A stretch of 64,000 nt of DNA from Symsagittifera roscoffensis (Eukaryota > Xenacoelomorpha > Acoela > Convolutidae). Positions 8,737 to 19,088 of this stretch are shown piece after piece. The translations under genes and the position numbers were made by a program. Each line of letters begins with the position of its first letter. Position 1 is the first letter of the stretch. The stretch covers positions 15,981,949 to 16,045,948 of the forward strand of contig NC_087066.1 in the NCBI RefSeq assembly GCF_963678635.1. Reading direction: 5' to 3'. Below the pieces are notes generated by a model. It saw only the letters and a program-made list of their open reading frames with translations, ran no database searches and was not told the origin of the DNA.

Positions 8737-11496
8737 TTAAGGTTGTTTTTGAAATTCAACTTTCTTTAATATTTTAGATTGTGGGATGAATAATTTATAA
8801 TTTTTACGTGGTTGATTTCTAAGTCGTGAAGACTCTCTATGTTCTGATTTGTCGATTTGTTCTTGGGGTTTTATTTGTTCTGTCATTTTTCTATTTTTTC
8901 TTTCTTTTTGAGATGTATTTTGATCTAGATTTTTTGTATTGTTTTTTGTGGTGGTTGATTTTGTTATTTGGTTTTTGAGGTGAAAATCTTTTTGTTCCTT
9001 TGTTGTATTTTCCGTATGTGGGTCATTTTGAATAACTTGTAAACCTGTAAAAGAATATAATTGAGTTAGTTCGCGGAGTGCGTATTCTTTTGGATAATAA
9101 GGTAGTAGGTTATTTCGGTGTTGAACGATTTCTTTTTTGTCTGAGTCGGTGATTTTATATGTGACATCAGTGGGTTTTGCAATTATTTGGTATGGTCCTT
9201 TACGAAGGGGTTATAATTTTTTTGAAATTCCTTTTTGAGTATTAAAATTGGGTATTAAAACAAATGTTCCAATTTTTAAATCGGAGGCTGGGGTAAAGCG
9301 TGAATTTATTGTTTCATTAATGTTTTGCCTTTGTAACAACTTTTTTGTTACTTTTTGGTGAATTTCATTGTGTTTTTTATCTCTGTTTAAAATCCATTCG
9401 GTGTGTGTACTGGAGGCTAATTTAAGAATTTGTGGGTGATGAAAATGATCTTCATCGTGTGTATGCAAAGGTAGGTTATAACAGATTGAGTCTGTATTTG
9501 GTTGACAATAACCTTGTGCGTTTTTATGAGAGTTTGCTGTAAACATTATTGGTGTGCGTGGCTTTTGGTTAAAAACCATTTCATATGGTGACATTCCTAG
9601 AGTTGTCGTAATTTGTGAATTATATGCTAAGGGAAATAATTTTACATCTGCTGACCATTCGGTGTATCTTGTATCATTTCCATTGATGATACATCTGAGA
9701 TATTCTTGTAATGAACGGTTCATACCTTCGACTAAGCCGTTTGTCCAAGGTGCGTGAGATGTTCGTGGTTTGTGTTTGATGTTATATAGATGACATAGTG
9801 TGATGATTTCATTATTTATGAATTCTGTACCGTTGTCTGTAACTAAAATTACTGGTAGTCCGAATTTGGCTATCCAGTGTTCATAGAGTGTTGTGTAAGC
9901 GTAGTAAGCGTTACAATGTGGTACTGGGTTAAGTGCTACATAATGTGTAAACGCGTCAACAATTACCATAATGTAGGAGTTTCCTTCGGATGAGGGTGAA
10001 ATTGGTCCTTTTGTATCAAAGGAGATACGGTGGTTAAAGTACAAACTTTGTCCTTTAAAGTCTTGTTTTTGTGCTATTTGTTTTTGATTTGGATAAGGTT
10101 TATTTAGTTGACACACTATACAATCATTGCATAGTACTTTTATCCAAATTGGTGCATTTGGGAAATAAAAGTTTTGTATGAAATTTGAATATGTTTTCTC
10201 TGATCCAGAGTGTCCTTTAATATTTTGTGTATGTGAAATATTAAAAGCTATGAGAATCATACTTAGAGGGAGACAGGGAACTGTAGATTCATTTAATTTG
10301 TATTCTAGAAGGTCTGTGTTTTCGTTAATTGTTGTATTATTGAATTTTCGAAAATATCGGAGGAGTGTTTTATTTCCTAAAATAGTTGTATCTGCCTTGA
10401 CGGGTTTAGTTTTATATTTGTGCCATGATTTTAGTTGTCTAATTACTGGGTCAAGATTTTGGTATTGTTTCAATGTTGAAATTGTAATTGTTTTTGTTGG
10501 GGGGAGAAAAATGTTTTCTATTTCTAATTTAGATAAAGGGATTGTATCAAGTGGGTCATGAAGGTCAAATATTTGATTTATTGTGTATTTTGAATCGTTT
10601 GTTTGTTGTCCTGATAAATTTATTTTATCAGTTAGGTTTTCTTTTTCAATTAGTGGAAAAAGGTCTTTTTTATGCGAGTGTTGTTTTACTCTTTTTTGTT
10701 GGGTGTTATTTTTTATCCATTGTGAATATGGGATTGCTTTAAAAGTTGATGTTCCAAGTAGGTCAACTTCATAGTGATTATTTTGACAATCTAAATAAAG
10801 TGGGAAGTGTTGTAGATTGTTTATCTGTGATTGTTCAACGTCAGTTTTTACTGCATATTTGCATTCTAGCCGGGGTGATGTTTCGTTTTTTGCAAGGTAG
10901 AATTTTATATTTTTGGGTATTTCAACTGTGGTTTTACGTGTAAGTAATTCCGGTGGCGTATTTCGACTTAATGTGTCTGGTAATGCAAGATTCTTTCCTG
11001 CTGTCCAAATTATATGTAAGTTTGGGAATTTCATTAGAATTAGTTGAAATCTATAAACTCGGTGATTTGGATTAGACTTTTGTGTAAAGAGAAAAATGAT
11101 TGGTTTGTGATCTGTGAATAGAACTGTTGGATGTTTTGATCCAAGTATCAGAAATTCATATTCTGTAAGTGTATAGATTATGGCTGTACATTCTCTCATT
11201 AGGGTTGAGAGTCTTAGCTCTGCTTGAGTGAATAATCGAGAGTTTGCTGATATAAGGTTCATTTTGTTTGTACCATTATGTGATTGTAATAACGCTGCGC
11301 CGATGCCAAAGTTCGAAGCATCGCACATTGCATAAAATGGTTGATTTGAATCTGGAATTGTGTTTGAAATTTGTTCAGTTAGAAGTTTTTTAATTTCTTC
11401 AAATCGTGCTTGATGTTCTGTGTTCCATTCAAAATTATTTTGTTGTCTAAGTATATTATAAAATGGTCTTAGGTATAATTGCATTTTATTAGACAT
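8737..11496 (-). CDS. pol: pol 3' part: RNase H and integrase, one in-frame TAA
   Basis: Begins in the connection region (LYLRPFYNIL) and overlaps the RT frame by 8 nt in the +1 frame. The RNase H domain carries the FTDHKP and NLALPDTLSR blocks. The integrase has a zinc-binding region ending CNDCIVC, then the DDE core: D in SFDTKGP, D in VTDNGTEF, E in NGLVEGMN. The frame is interrupted by TAA at 9213-9211, inside the C-terminal SH3-like segment just before PLRKGPYQI, then runs on to the stop at 8739-8737 with a basic, charged tail. Integrase inserts the cDNA; RNase H removes template RNA. The TAA looks like a nonsense mutation, because conserved C-terminal sequence follows it; readthrough is the alternative. 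Confidence 0.88.
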
Positions 11497-14338
11497 ATTT
11501 ACTTAAAAAATTCAACATTCCAAGGAGTTCTTGGATTTTCTTTTTGTTTGTTGGTGGTTGGAGTTTTTGAATAGCATCAATGCGTGATTTTAATGGGGTG
11601 ATTGTTTTTCTTTCTATATTATGTCCTAAGAATTTTACTCTTGTCAAAAAGAAGTGTGATTTATCGGGGGCGGCCTTCAGATTTTCGTTCTGAAGAATTT
11701 GGTGATATTGTTCTAAAACATTGAACATTTCTTCTTTAGTCTGTGATTGCATAAAAACATCGTCTAAATAGGTGATTGCGTTTTTCTTGAGTATTAGTGG
11801 TCGAAAAATTTTGCTCATAAAAGCTGAAAATGCTGCTGGTCCTATTGATATTCCATAGAATAAGCGGTTGAATTCATACTGTTGGTTTCCAATAACAAAT
11901 TGTGTTAAACGTCGCGATTGTTCATCTAATGGCATTTGATTGTATGCACTATTCATATCTGCGGTTGTAAAGTATTTTCCGTTTATTTTTGTTAAAATAA
12001 CTTGTATTGGTTCAATAGGCCAATTACACTTTGATTCATCTATGAGTGAGTTGATGTATCTAGCGTCGAGAACGATTTTTAATGATTCTTCTTTGGCTAG
12101 AATGATAACAGGGTTGATAAATGTGTTACCTTTTGGTTGTTCTTCTTTATTTACTGGTGAGATTATATTGTATTGTTCTAAAATATCAAGTAATCTGTTC
12201 ACTTTATCGTGTAAATGAATTGGTACTTTACTTGCTCTTTGTTTTTTGAAAACTGCGTCTGGTTTTAATGGGAGATGTAGTGATGAGCTGATTTTGCCAA
12301 CATCAAATTTGGATGTTGCATAGACTGATGAATATTTAATTAGCTGTTTGGCTAATTTTTCAAATTCGTCTTGTGTTATTTGTGAATGTTGGAAATTAAA
12401 CATTGTTAAAAATTTCTGTTGATTCTCTGTGTAGTTATTTATGTTGAATGTCGGTTTGAAATATGGGGTTTTTGTGAAATAATCCGTATTTCTTTTTTCG
12501 TTACTTATTATATTATTTATGGATAATTCTTCATTAAGAATTGTGGATTGACAAATATCTAATAATTGGAGTATATTATTTACGCGATATGCTTTTTCGT
12601 ATATTGGTGATATTGTAGCGTTGGTTTCACAATAGCCTAAAAGTCCTAAAGGTAGTGTTGCTTGATAGGGTGTATTGTTGTATACATGTAGAGAAATAAT
12701 ATCTGAATTCGAGTTTTTCAAATATTTTGTGGATGAAATTGTGATTTTGAAAAACTTATGGATAGGTTTGAATTCAAAATCTGACATATAGAGTTGTTGT
12801 TTGTTTTGTTTTTTATCATATTGGTGAACTTGTTTTATTGAAAAATTATATATGTTTCCTGATAGTGGTTTCAGGTGTTTTCTTTGTTGGTTATATATTG
12901 GATAAAATTTTGAAATGAATGGTGGTTGTTTGTTTAATCTTTGAAAAAATGTTAGGGATGTGTCTTTTGCTTTTGTGTATTTATCTTTGATTAGTATTTT
13001 ACTGTTTAATATGTTGATTGTTGGTATATATTTAGAGATAAATGGTATTCCAATGATATTGTGTTTAATATCAGTGATATGGAATATTTGTTTTAATGGT
13101 TTAATTAAAATTTTATTTTGCTCCATTGTTCTTGTGGGGAGAAGAAATAATTGAATTTTTCCATAGTTTACCAATGTTGATCCTTGTGCTGTTGCTAGTT
13201 TACTGGAGGTTTCAAGAGGTGTTAGCTTTGGGTGTAAGCTTTTTATTTCATTCCATGTGGGAATGTTTATTATATTTGATTCTGCTCCTGAATCAATTAG
13301 AAAATCAATTTCAAGATCTGGTGGTTGAAATTCTTTGCTTCTTGGACTTTCTAAAAGAAATGGTATTGTCCAAATTTTTTCTTTGGGTTGTTCTTTTTGT
13401 ATGTTTTGATAGATGTGATTTGTATTCAAGCATTTTGTTTTGTCATTCTCATTGGGTTGATTTGTAGTGTTAATTTCATTAGTTTTTTGCGTCGTCGGTG
13501 TGGAATGGATGGGTTCAATATAATAATTGTGAAGGAGTTCTGATTGATTTTCATATATGTGTGATGAAAATGGTTGTTCATATATAATAGGTTCATAGTC
13601 ATTTTCGACTGCTATCATATTGATGGAGATAGTGTTTTCTGTTTCACTTTCTGAGTCTGATGATTCACAGTTTATTTGATTGAGTTGTAACATATCATTT
13701 ACTGTGTCGTCAATACCTGGAGGGTCTGATGTTGTTTCTGGATTTGATTGTACTTGATTTATATTCCTTTGATGTTTGGGTGTACTACTTCTATGGCGAT
13801 TATTAGAATTATTATAATGGTTATTATTCCTGTGTGGTGATTGGGAATAATTTCTATAACGATTATTATAACTTGAATGTCGATTTTGTGAATTATTTCG
13901 TGATCTGTTTTGGTAATTATTGTTTGGTCTGTTATAGTTCGATCTATTATATGAGTTATTCCTTGATCGATTGTTCGGGTAATTCTGGTTTCGGTTGTTT
14001 GAATAACTTCTATTCCGATTATTGGAGTAGTTTCTATTCCTATTGTATGATGAATTTCGTGATTGATTGTTTGGATAGTAATTATTTCTTGATTGGGAAT
14101 TAGATCTAGGAACAAATCGTGTTGTATTTGAATTTGATCTGGAGTAGTTATTTCGACTATTTGGTCTATTGTAGTGATTTTGTGATGAATTTTTTCGTAT
14201 TTCTTCGTTCTGGTGATCTTCCTCTATAACTTGAGTTATATGGTGATTGATTTCTTGTATAATTTGTATTGTTCGGGAGTGGTTTTCCTGAACTGTTGTT
14301 GCTGTACACAGTTTTGTTCGGTAGATTTTGATCTTTTT
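11489..14338 (-). CDS. pol: pol 5' part: aspartic protease and reverse transcriptase
   Basis: The frame is open from 14338, overlapping the 3' end of gag by 173 nt in the +1 (or -2) frame; the first ATG is at 13693, so it is probably made as a gag-pol fusion. It starts with an Arg/Asn/Ser repeat linker (about 13780-14160). The protease motif is FLIDSGAESNII (about residue 130 from that ATG). RT blocks: VIILAKEESLKIVLDARYIN, TADMNSAYNQ with the first catalytic Asp, FYGISIGPAAF, and YLDD at about residue 640. It ends GMLNFLSKYV then TAA-stop, in the middle of the RT-RNase H connection. Domain order and YLDD are Ty3/gypsy-like. Confidence 0.9.
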   Translation of the reverse strand, partial: KKIKIYRTKLCTATTVQENHSRTIQIIQEINHHITQVIEEDHQNEEIRKNSSQNHYNRPNSRNNYSRSNSNTTRFVPRSNSQSRNNYYPNNQSRNSSYNRNRNYSNNRNRSYSNNRNQNYPNNRSRNNSYNRSNYNRPNNNYQNRSRNNSQNRHSSYNNRYRNYSQSPHRNNNHYNNSNNRHRSSTPKHQRNINQVQSNPETTSDPPGIDDTVNDMLQLNQINCESSDSESETENTISINMIAVENDYEPIIYEQPFSSHIYENQSELLHNYYIEPIHSTPTTQKTNEINTTNQPNENDKTKCLNTNHIYQNIQKEQPKEKIWTIPFLLESPRSKEFQPPDLEIDFLIDSGAESNIINIPTWNEIKSLHPKLTPLETSSKLATAQGSTLVNYGKIQLFLLPTRTMEQNKILIKPLKQIFHITDIKHNIIGIPFISKYIPTINILNSKILIKDKYTKAKDTSLTFFQRLNKQPPFISKFYPIYNQQRKHLKPLSGNIYNFSIKQVHQYDKKQNKQQLYMSDFEFKPIHKFFKITISSTKYLKNSNSDIISLHVYNNTPYQATLPLGLLGYCETNATISPIYEKAYRVNNILQLLDICQSTILNEELSINNIISNEKRNTDYFTKTPYFKPTFNINNYTENQQKFLTMFNFQHSQITQDEFEKLAKQLIKYSSVYATSKFDVGKISSSLHLPLKPDAVFKKQRASKVPIHLHDKVNRLLDILEQYNIISPVNKEEQPKGNTFINPVIILAKEESLKIVLDARYINSLIDESKCNWPIEPIQVILTKINGKYFTTADMNSAYNQMPLDEQSRRLTQFVIGNQQYEFNRLFYGISIGPAAFSAFMSKIFRPLILKKNAITYLDDVFMQSQTKEEMFNVLEQYHQILQNENLKAAPDKSHFFLTRVKFLGHNIERKTITPLKSRIDAIQKLQPPTNKKKIQELLGMLNFLSKYV

Positions 14339-16985
14339 TCATGTATTGATAGAATGATTTATTTGGTTCTTTATATTTTTGAGGTTTATTTTGATTGTCT
14401 TGCTGTTTTTGTCTACATTCAGAAATACTATGTCCGTATCGTCGGCAATAATTACACCATTTTTTGAAAGATGGTTTGCCTTTAAAGTTTGGGTGTTTTT
14501 CGTAAATATTGAGTATTTCAGTGATTTTTTCAACGAGGTCTGTATCTGATTCCTGTATATTGTTGATACTTGTGGTATTTGTTTCGATTCGGTTAACATA
14601 TTGTAATTTCAGATTTTCTGTTTCTTCGAGTTTCATTGTGATTTCTGCTTGTTCTAGTTTGTCTACTAGTTTTCGAAAATCTAAATCGGGTTCTCGAATT
14701 GAAGAAGGATGGGATGCTCTCTTTTTTATTGCTATTTTTCTTAATTGCGGTGTTAAGGTCATCATTAAGATTTCTGTCATCTTTGTGTTTTTATAGTCGT
14801 GTGTATTTAATGAATATGCTTTTCGAACTAGTGTTTCGATGCGTACTGCTAATTGCTTGATGGTTTCATTTGGTAATCTGCGAATTTCATTACATAAAAC
14901 TCTTTGTTGTTGTTTGTTTCTTTCGGAGTCAAACATTTTTGAAAATTCTTGTGTAAACCTTTTCCAATTTGATTTTATTTCTATGGGCAATACTGAAAAC
15001 CATTTTTGGGCATCGCCGTCTAAAGTTGTTTGTATCAACGCTGTGCGTCGATGTATCCAGTTTTGATGTAGTGGCGTATTAATTGGTTCAGGTCCTATAT
15101 TTAAAATCAAATTTGCTGTTACTGCATTTAAATAGTCTTCTACAGAATATTCAGGGTCTGTTCCTGTGAATACCATTAAAGGTTTATTTGATGTTATTGA
15201 TGATCCACCCATAAGGTATGGATTCATTGTCATTTGTAATGATTCTGCTGCATTTGGCATTTGAGAAAAATTTGAAAGTTGATTTCTTGTTATTTCGTGT
15301 TGTTGAAGATAATATGGGAGTGGTATTTCATTTTGCATTTGTGTCGGTTGATACGAGTGTGTGATCATTGGGTTTTGTTGCTGAATTGGTTGAAAATATT
15401 GTGTATTTATTGGGTTTTGTTGCTGAATTGGTTGTTGATTTTGTGTATCTATCGGTTGTGGAGAAAAAATTCTATGATTTGTATGTGGTTTATGTACTCC
15501 TTGTCCACGATATTCTTGATTGTACGGTGCAAATATATCTGGTTGTAAAAAATCATCATCTGAGGATAAGTAATCCATTTGATAAGATGTTTGTTTTTTA
15601 TTTTTATTTTGTTGAAAAAATGGATAGTTTTCACTACGATCCTGTGAAGGATGTAAATTTGTTTGAAAGTTTACTGAATTAGTTTGTGCCATTGGGTTAT
15701 CCCAGTTTCGAGATCTTGTATAATTATTAAAATTTTTTCGTGGGGGATAATTTGTTTTTGATGGATGTGTGTAATTATAATTATGTTCTGCAAAAATGTT
15801 TCTAGTGAACGTTTTACGTGTTTTTGACGGTATTGTCATGGGTCTGTATGTTTGATAATCCATGTGTGAATATTTTGGGGCAACCGAAGGTTTAACGGTT
15901 GATTGTAAGGTTACTTGTGTTTGTGAAGGGTTTGTATTTCTTGGTGTTGTTAAATTTGGACGTATTGGTGAAATACTTTGTTGTGTAGTTGTTGTGTGTA
16001 CGATTTCTTCATTTATGAAGTGTGATGGTATCTGGATATCTTGTTGAGTGAGATTTCTAGTTCCATTGAGGTTTTCATTGTGTATGACTGTGGAGTTTAA
16101 ACTATTATTTTGCATATCAGGTAAAAATGTATTATAGTTAAATGGTGTTGCATCAATGGTTAATGGTATTACTCTTACATAATCTCTTACATAAGATATC
16201 GTACTTATTGCTTGACTTGAGATTGATTGTGGGAAGTTTATGAATGCGGGATGAGACCATTCGGGGTCCCAAACATAGTCTGATTGTTCTGTGATGGCAG
16301 TATCATCATTTGAGTTTTGGGGTCTAAAATTTTTTCTTGCTTGTGAAATTAAATCAATATTATGTGTGAAATAATCTATTATGAACCATGCCAAAATTTT
16401 TTGTAAGTCGTGTTTTGTATGTTGTGAAACTTCATCTTTCGTGAAATTTTCTTTAATTATATTTAGAAAACTAGAGAGTAGTGTGATTTCATGTCGTACT
16501 CTTATATGTTTAGATGTTTCTGTCGGTGAAACATTTGTGATTAGGATTTCGTTTTCTAATATCGAGATATAACTATATATTATTGCAAAAACTTCATTGG
16601 TGAATATGGAGTTTGCTCTTTGTGAGTTATGATATTGTATGCTTTTTATATATTCTGAGAATACTTTTGAGAATTCTAAATCAAGGTCGTCTGTTTGAAT
16701 TACATATTTGCCGTGATTCTGGTTTGGTGAGTTGAATTCTATGGAGTAGATTCCGTATTGTTGTGTTAAGTTACATATATCTTTCAAATACTGATCGATA
16801 ATTTGTCTTTAGATTTTTACATCTGGGAACTCTGTTTTACATGGACTGATTCCGGGTTCAAACAAATTTAAGAGTAAATTTTTGCAAAATATATGCTGTC
16901 CTCTATCAGTGGTTGCATCTACGATAAAGGGGAAGATATCATCATCATCTGGACTTTCTTCACCTGGGGTGTGTGTTGAGCTCAT
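14166..16985 (-). CDS. gag: gag: capsid and CCHC nucleocapsid, one in-frame TAA
   Basis: The first ATG of the frame is at 16985. A TAA at 16811-16809 cuts it after 58 codons; the frame then runs open to TAG 14168-14166. The long middle is Gln/Asn/Pro-rich with repeats of QPIQQQNP. The retrotransposon gag homology region begins near VFTGTDPEYSVEDYLNAV and includes DGDAQKWFSVLP and LPNETIKQLAVRIETLV. Near the end is a zinc knuckle C-x2-C-x4-H-x4-C (CNYCRRYGHSISEC), then a basic Asn-rich tail. It would assemble the particle and bind RNA. The early TAA may be a mutation, or translation may start after it at an unusual codon. Confidence 0.85.
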
Positions 16986-17427
16986 TTTTTCGTTTGATGA
17001 CTGTTAATATGTAATTATCAATGTGTCTAATTGGTTGATTCCAATTGTATGAATGTACTGGTTTGTGTTTATATTGCTTTTTTATTCTTCTTTTTCCTCT
17101 TTTTGATGAATTTGAAGTTGTTTCTGAGTCGGAAAAATATAATTGATCGTGAATGGGGCAATTTTTATCTATAGATTCTTTTAATTTATAAAGTTCGTCT
17201 AAACTGCTGGTTTCTGATTCTGAAAATGCGTTGCGGTTTTTGGAAAATCTTTTGCGTGTAATTTGTCTTTGTTTGGTTATTATTTTTCTTTTTAGTGTTT
17301 GTCGTTTTGTTCTGATATATCCAACTGTATGTGTGTGTGGTGTGATTACAAGATCGTATTTTTTGTTATCTATTTCACAATTGTGTAAAACGATTGTTTG
17401 TTTATTTCCTAGGTTTTTAAATGACAT
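16960..17427 (-). CDS. 155-aa basic ORF upstream of gag, unknown
   Basis: ATG-initiated, overlapping the gag ATG by 26 nt in another frame. It has a strongly basic centre (TLKRKIITKQRQITRKRF), then a Ser/Glu-rich stretch and a second basic block (SKRGKRRIKKQYKHK), which would suit a nuclear or RNA-binding protein. No family recognised. As first ORF after the leader it would be well placed for cap-dependent translation, with gag reached by leaky scanning or reinitiation. Confidence 0.5.
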   Translation of the reverse strand: MSFKNLGNKQTIVLHNCEIDNKKYDLVITPHTHTVGYIRTKRQTLKRKIITKQRQITRKRFSKNRNAFSESETSSLDELYKLKESIDKNCPIHDQLYFSDSETTSNSSKRGKRRIKKQYKHKPVHSYNWNQPIRHIDNYILTVIKRKNELNTHPR

Positions 17428-18654
17428 AAGGTTTAGGATGACGGATGCAAAAGGTTGTTAAATGATTTCTATTACTTAGACTGTTAGTCCTTACGATTTT
17501 TTGGTTAGCCTAACCTGGGTCTATTTGTTCAGGGTTGGGGAGAAAAGTATATCGATTCCGAAGAATGATTTTATACTTTCTCGTGGCTAGTATAAGCTAA
17601 GGTGTTAACTTACTTAATCTTACTTAAGGGTAGTGATTGTGTTCAGGGTTGGAGAATAGTAAATCGATCCACAAGGTTCAGGTATAATTAGAACGCGAGT
17701 AGTTCGTTAGATACTATTTTAAACTTACTAAGTCTAAGATTTATCCTGGGTCTGGTAAGAGGGGGGATCAAGTGAAGGATGAATAACCGAAGTTCTTCAC
17801 TGTTTATCCTAATTTGAATGATTAGTTTTGTTCAAAAATTTCTGTTAGTCCTGGGTTTTTAGAAAGGGTTGGATAGTGAATCGACGTTTGAGGTCGTTAG
17901 ACACTAGCTAAGTGGGTGGGGGAGAACAAAATTGTTCTTTTTGATCCAAGGAGAGGCCTTGATGATCAAGTTTTAAATTTAATTAAATAGAAAATGATTT
18001 AAGATCCAAGGATGAGCCTTGATGATCTGATTTTAAATTTAAGTGAATTTAAGTTTAAAATGATTTAAATTTGTGTAGAGAAAAGATTTAGTGTTTTTAT
18101 GATATTAGTGAGCTTATGAATGCTGTTATGTTTAGGTGATGAAGCTGGAACAACAGGATGATTTATAATTACTAACCATTTATTGTCATGCTACTAATTT
18201 TTATTTTGATTTTTCAATAAATATTTTTCAAACATGTTTTGTATATTACTGCAGAATTTAGGAAAACGATCTGAGATCTCCTTATCAATCGTTATTGTAT
18301 ATTAATAATTTGGTTTAGCGCCTGAAATGATTTTGAAGATTGACTTCAAGATTTTATGTTTGCAAATGAAAATCTAAATTCATTGCTAGTAGTATTTTAA
18401 ATACAAAAGTTTGTGTTGGCTTTTGCCGAACTACCATATAACTATATGGTAAGTTTCTACTTTGTCGTATGTCGTCTCTGGTTCGAGGTCATCTTGCAAT
18501 TCCGGGTAGTTCTCTTATCGTTCGGAATATTGGCTTTGATCTATTGAGTCGTAGAGACATTTCGATTAAATTATCGTCGTGTAACATTTTAAAAATGTTT
18601 TGTCTAAATTCTAATCTATTTTTGGTTAATTCTAAGCTATTAAGGTCTTGTTCG
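17428..18654 (-). other. Leader of element 1 with degenerate internal repeats
   Basis: 1.2 kb between the PBS and the first ORF. It contains related units: 'gttcagggttgg(g)agaa..tatcgat' at about 17529 and 17641 and a diverged one near 17868, and 'gatccaaggagaggccttgatgatc' type units at about 17943 and 18003. Packaging or dimer signals usually sit here in retroelements; the repeats are candidates only. Confidence 0.45.
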
Positions 18655-18672
18655 AGACTTATGGTCGCACCA
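18655..18672 (-). promoter_or_regulatory. Candidate tRNA primer binding site of element 1
   Basis: Two bases inside the 5' LTR, the minus strand reads TGGTGCGACCATAAGTCT; the complement ends ...TCGCACCA like the 3' end of a tRNA. TGG start and position fit a PBS. The tRNA cannot be named without the host tRNA set. Confidence 0.55.
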
Positions 18673-18674
18673 GA

Positions 18675-19084
18675 TGAGTTAGGACCGAAGTGTATAACTC
18701 ATAGAGTAATTTCGGATAGGGTACACCGTCTGCTCGTCACGCTATCTTATTTTCGGCCGGATAGATTCCTGCAACTTCTTAGTCTAATACCAATCCTAAT
18801 CTTACTCTTATACTATCTAGTCTCAGGTTGTATAACTAGTCTCTGCTAGGCTCAATAGATCTAGGGTATACTGGTTTATTGCGGTTGCTGAAGTCTTCTT
18901 GGAGAGTCAACTAATTTCTAAGTTAAATTCAAATCTCTCTGGTGCTGAAATTACAAGTAATTTCAGCACTTACAAATAAGTGGATTGTTAGTCAGATGGA
19001 TCATGATTGGTTAATATTAAATACTTTACATTGGTAAAATATCTAATTTATCCAATCATAAAATGTAGTTTAGATCAGGTTCCA
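18675..19084 (-). repeat. LTR of element 1 (5' LTR in element orientation)
   Basis: Second 410 bp copy, same termini. It would act as promoter for the minus-strand genes. The hairpin is conserved at 18942-18969. The base after its end begins the ATAG duplication. Confidence 0.95.
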
Positions 19085-19088
19085 ATAG

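Larger units (their letters stand above)
172..19084 (-). mobile_element. 18.9 kb LTR retroelement with gag, pol, env-like and accessory ORFs (element 1)
   Basis: Two 410 bp direct repeats with TG...CA ends bound the element, and ATAG is repeated on both outer sides (168-171 and 19085-19088). All long ORFs are on the minus strand, so the right copy is the 5' LTR. Order in element orientation: leader, 155-aa ORF, gag with CCHC knuckle, protease-RT, RNase H-integrase, small membrane ORFs, Pro/Ser-rich ORF, envelope-like ORF, 602-aa ORF, 3' non-coding region. The order PR-RT-RH-IN is that of Ty3/gypsy elements. At 18.9 kb it is far longer than the 5-10 kb usual for the group. I see three differences between its LTRs, so it is fairly young, yet it carries frameshifts and in-frame stops (described per ORF). 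Confidence 0.93.

Noticed and set aside
13759-14115. 118-aa Ile/Thr-rich minus-strand ORF and 89-aa Tyr/Asn-rich plus-strand ORF
   Set aside because: Both are other-frame readings of the short-period repeat that encodes the Arg/Asn/Ser linker of pol.
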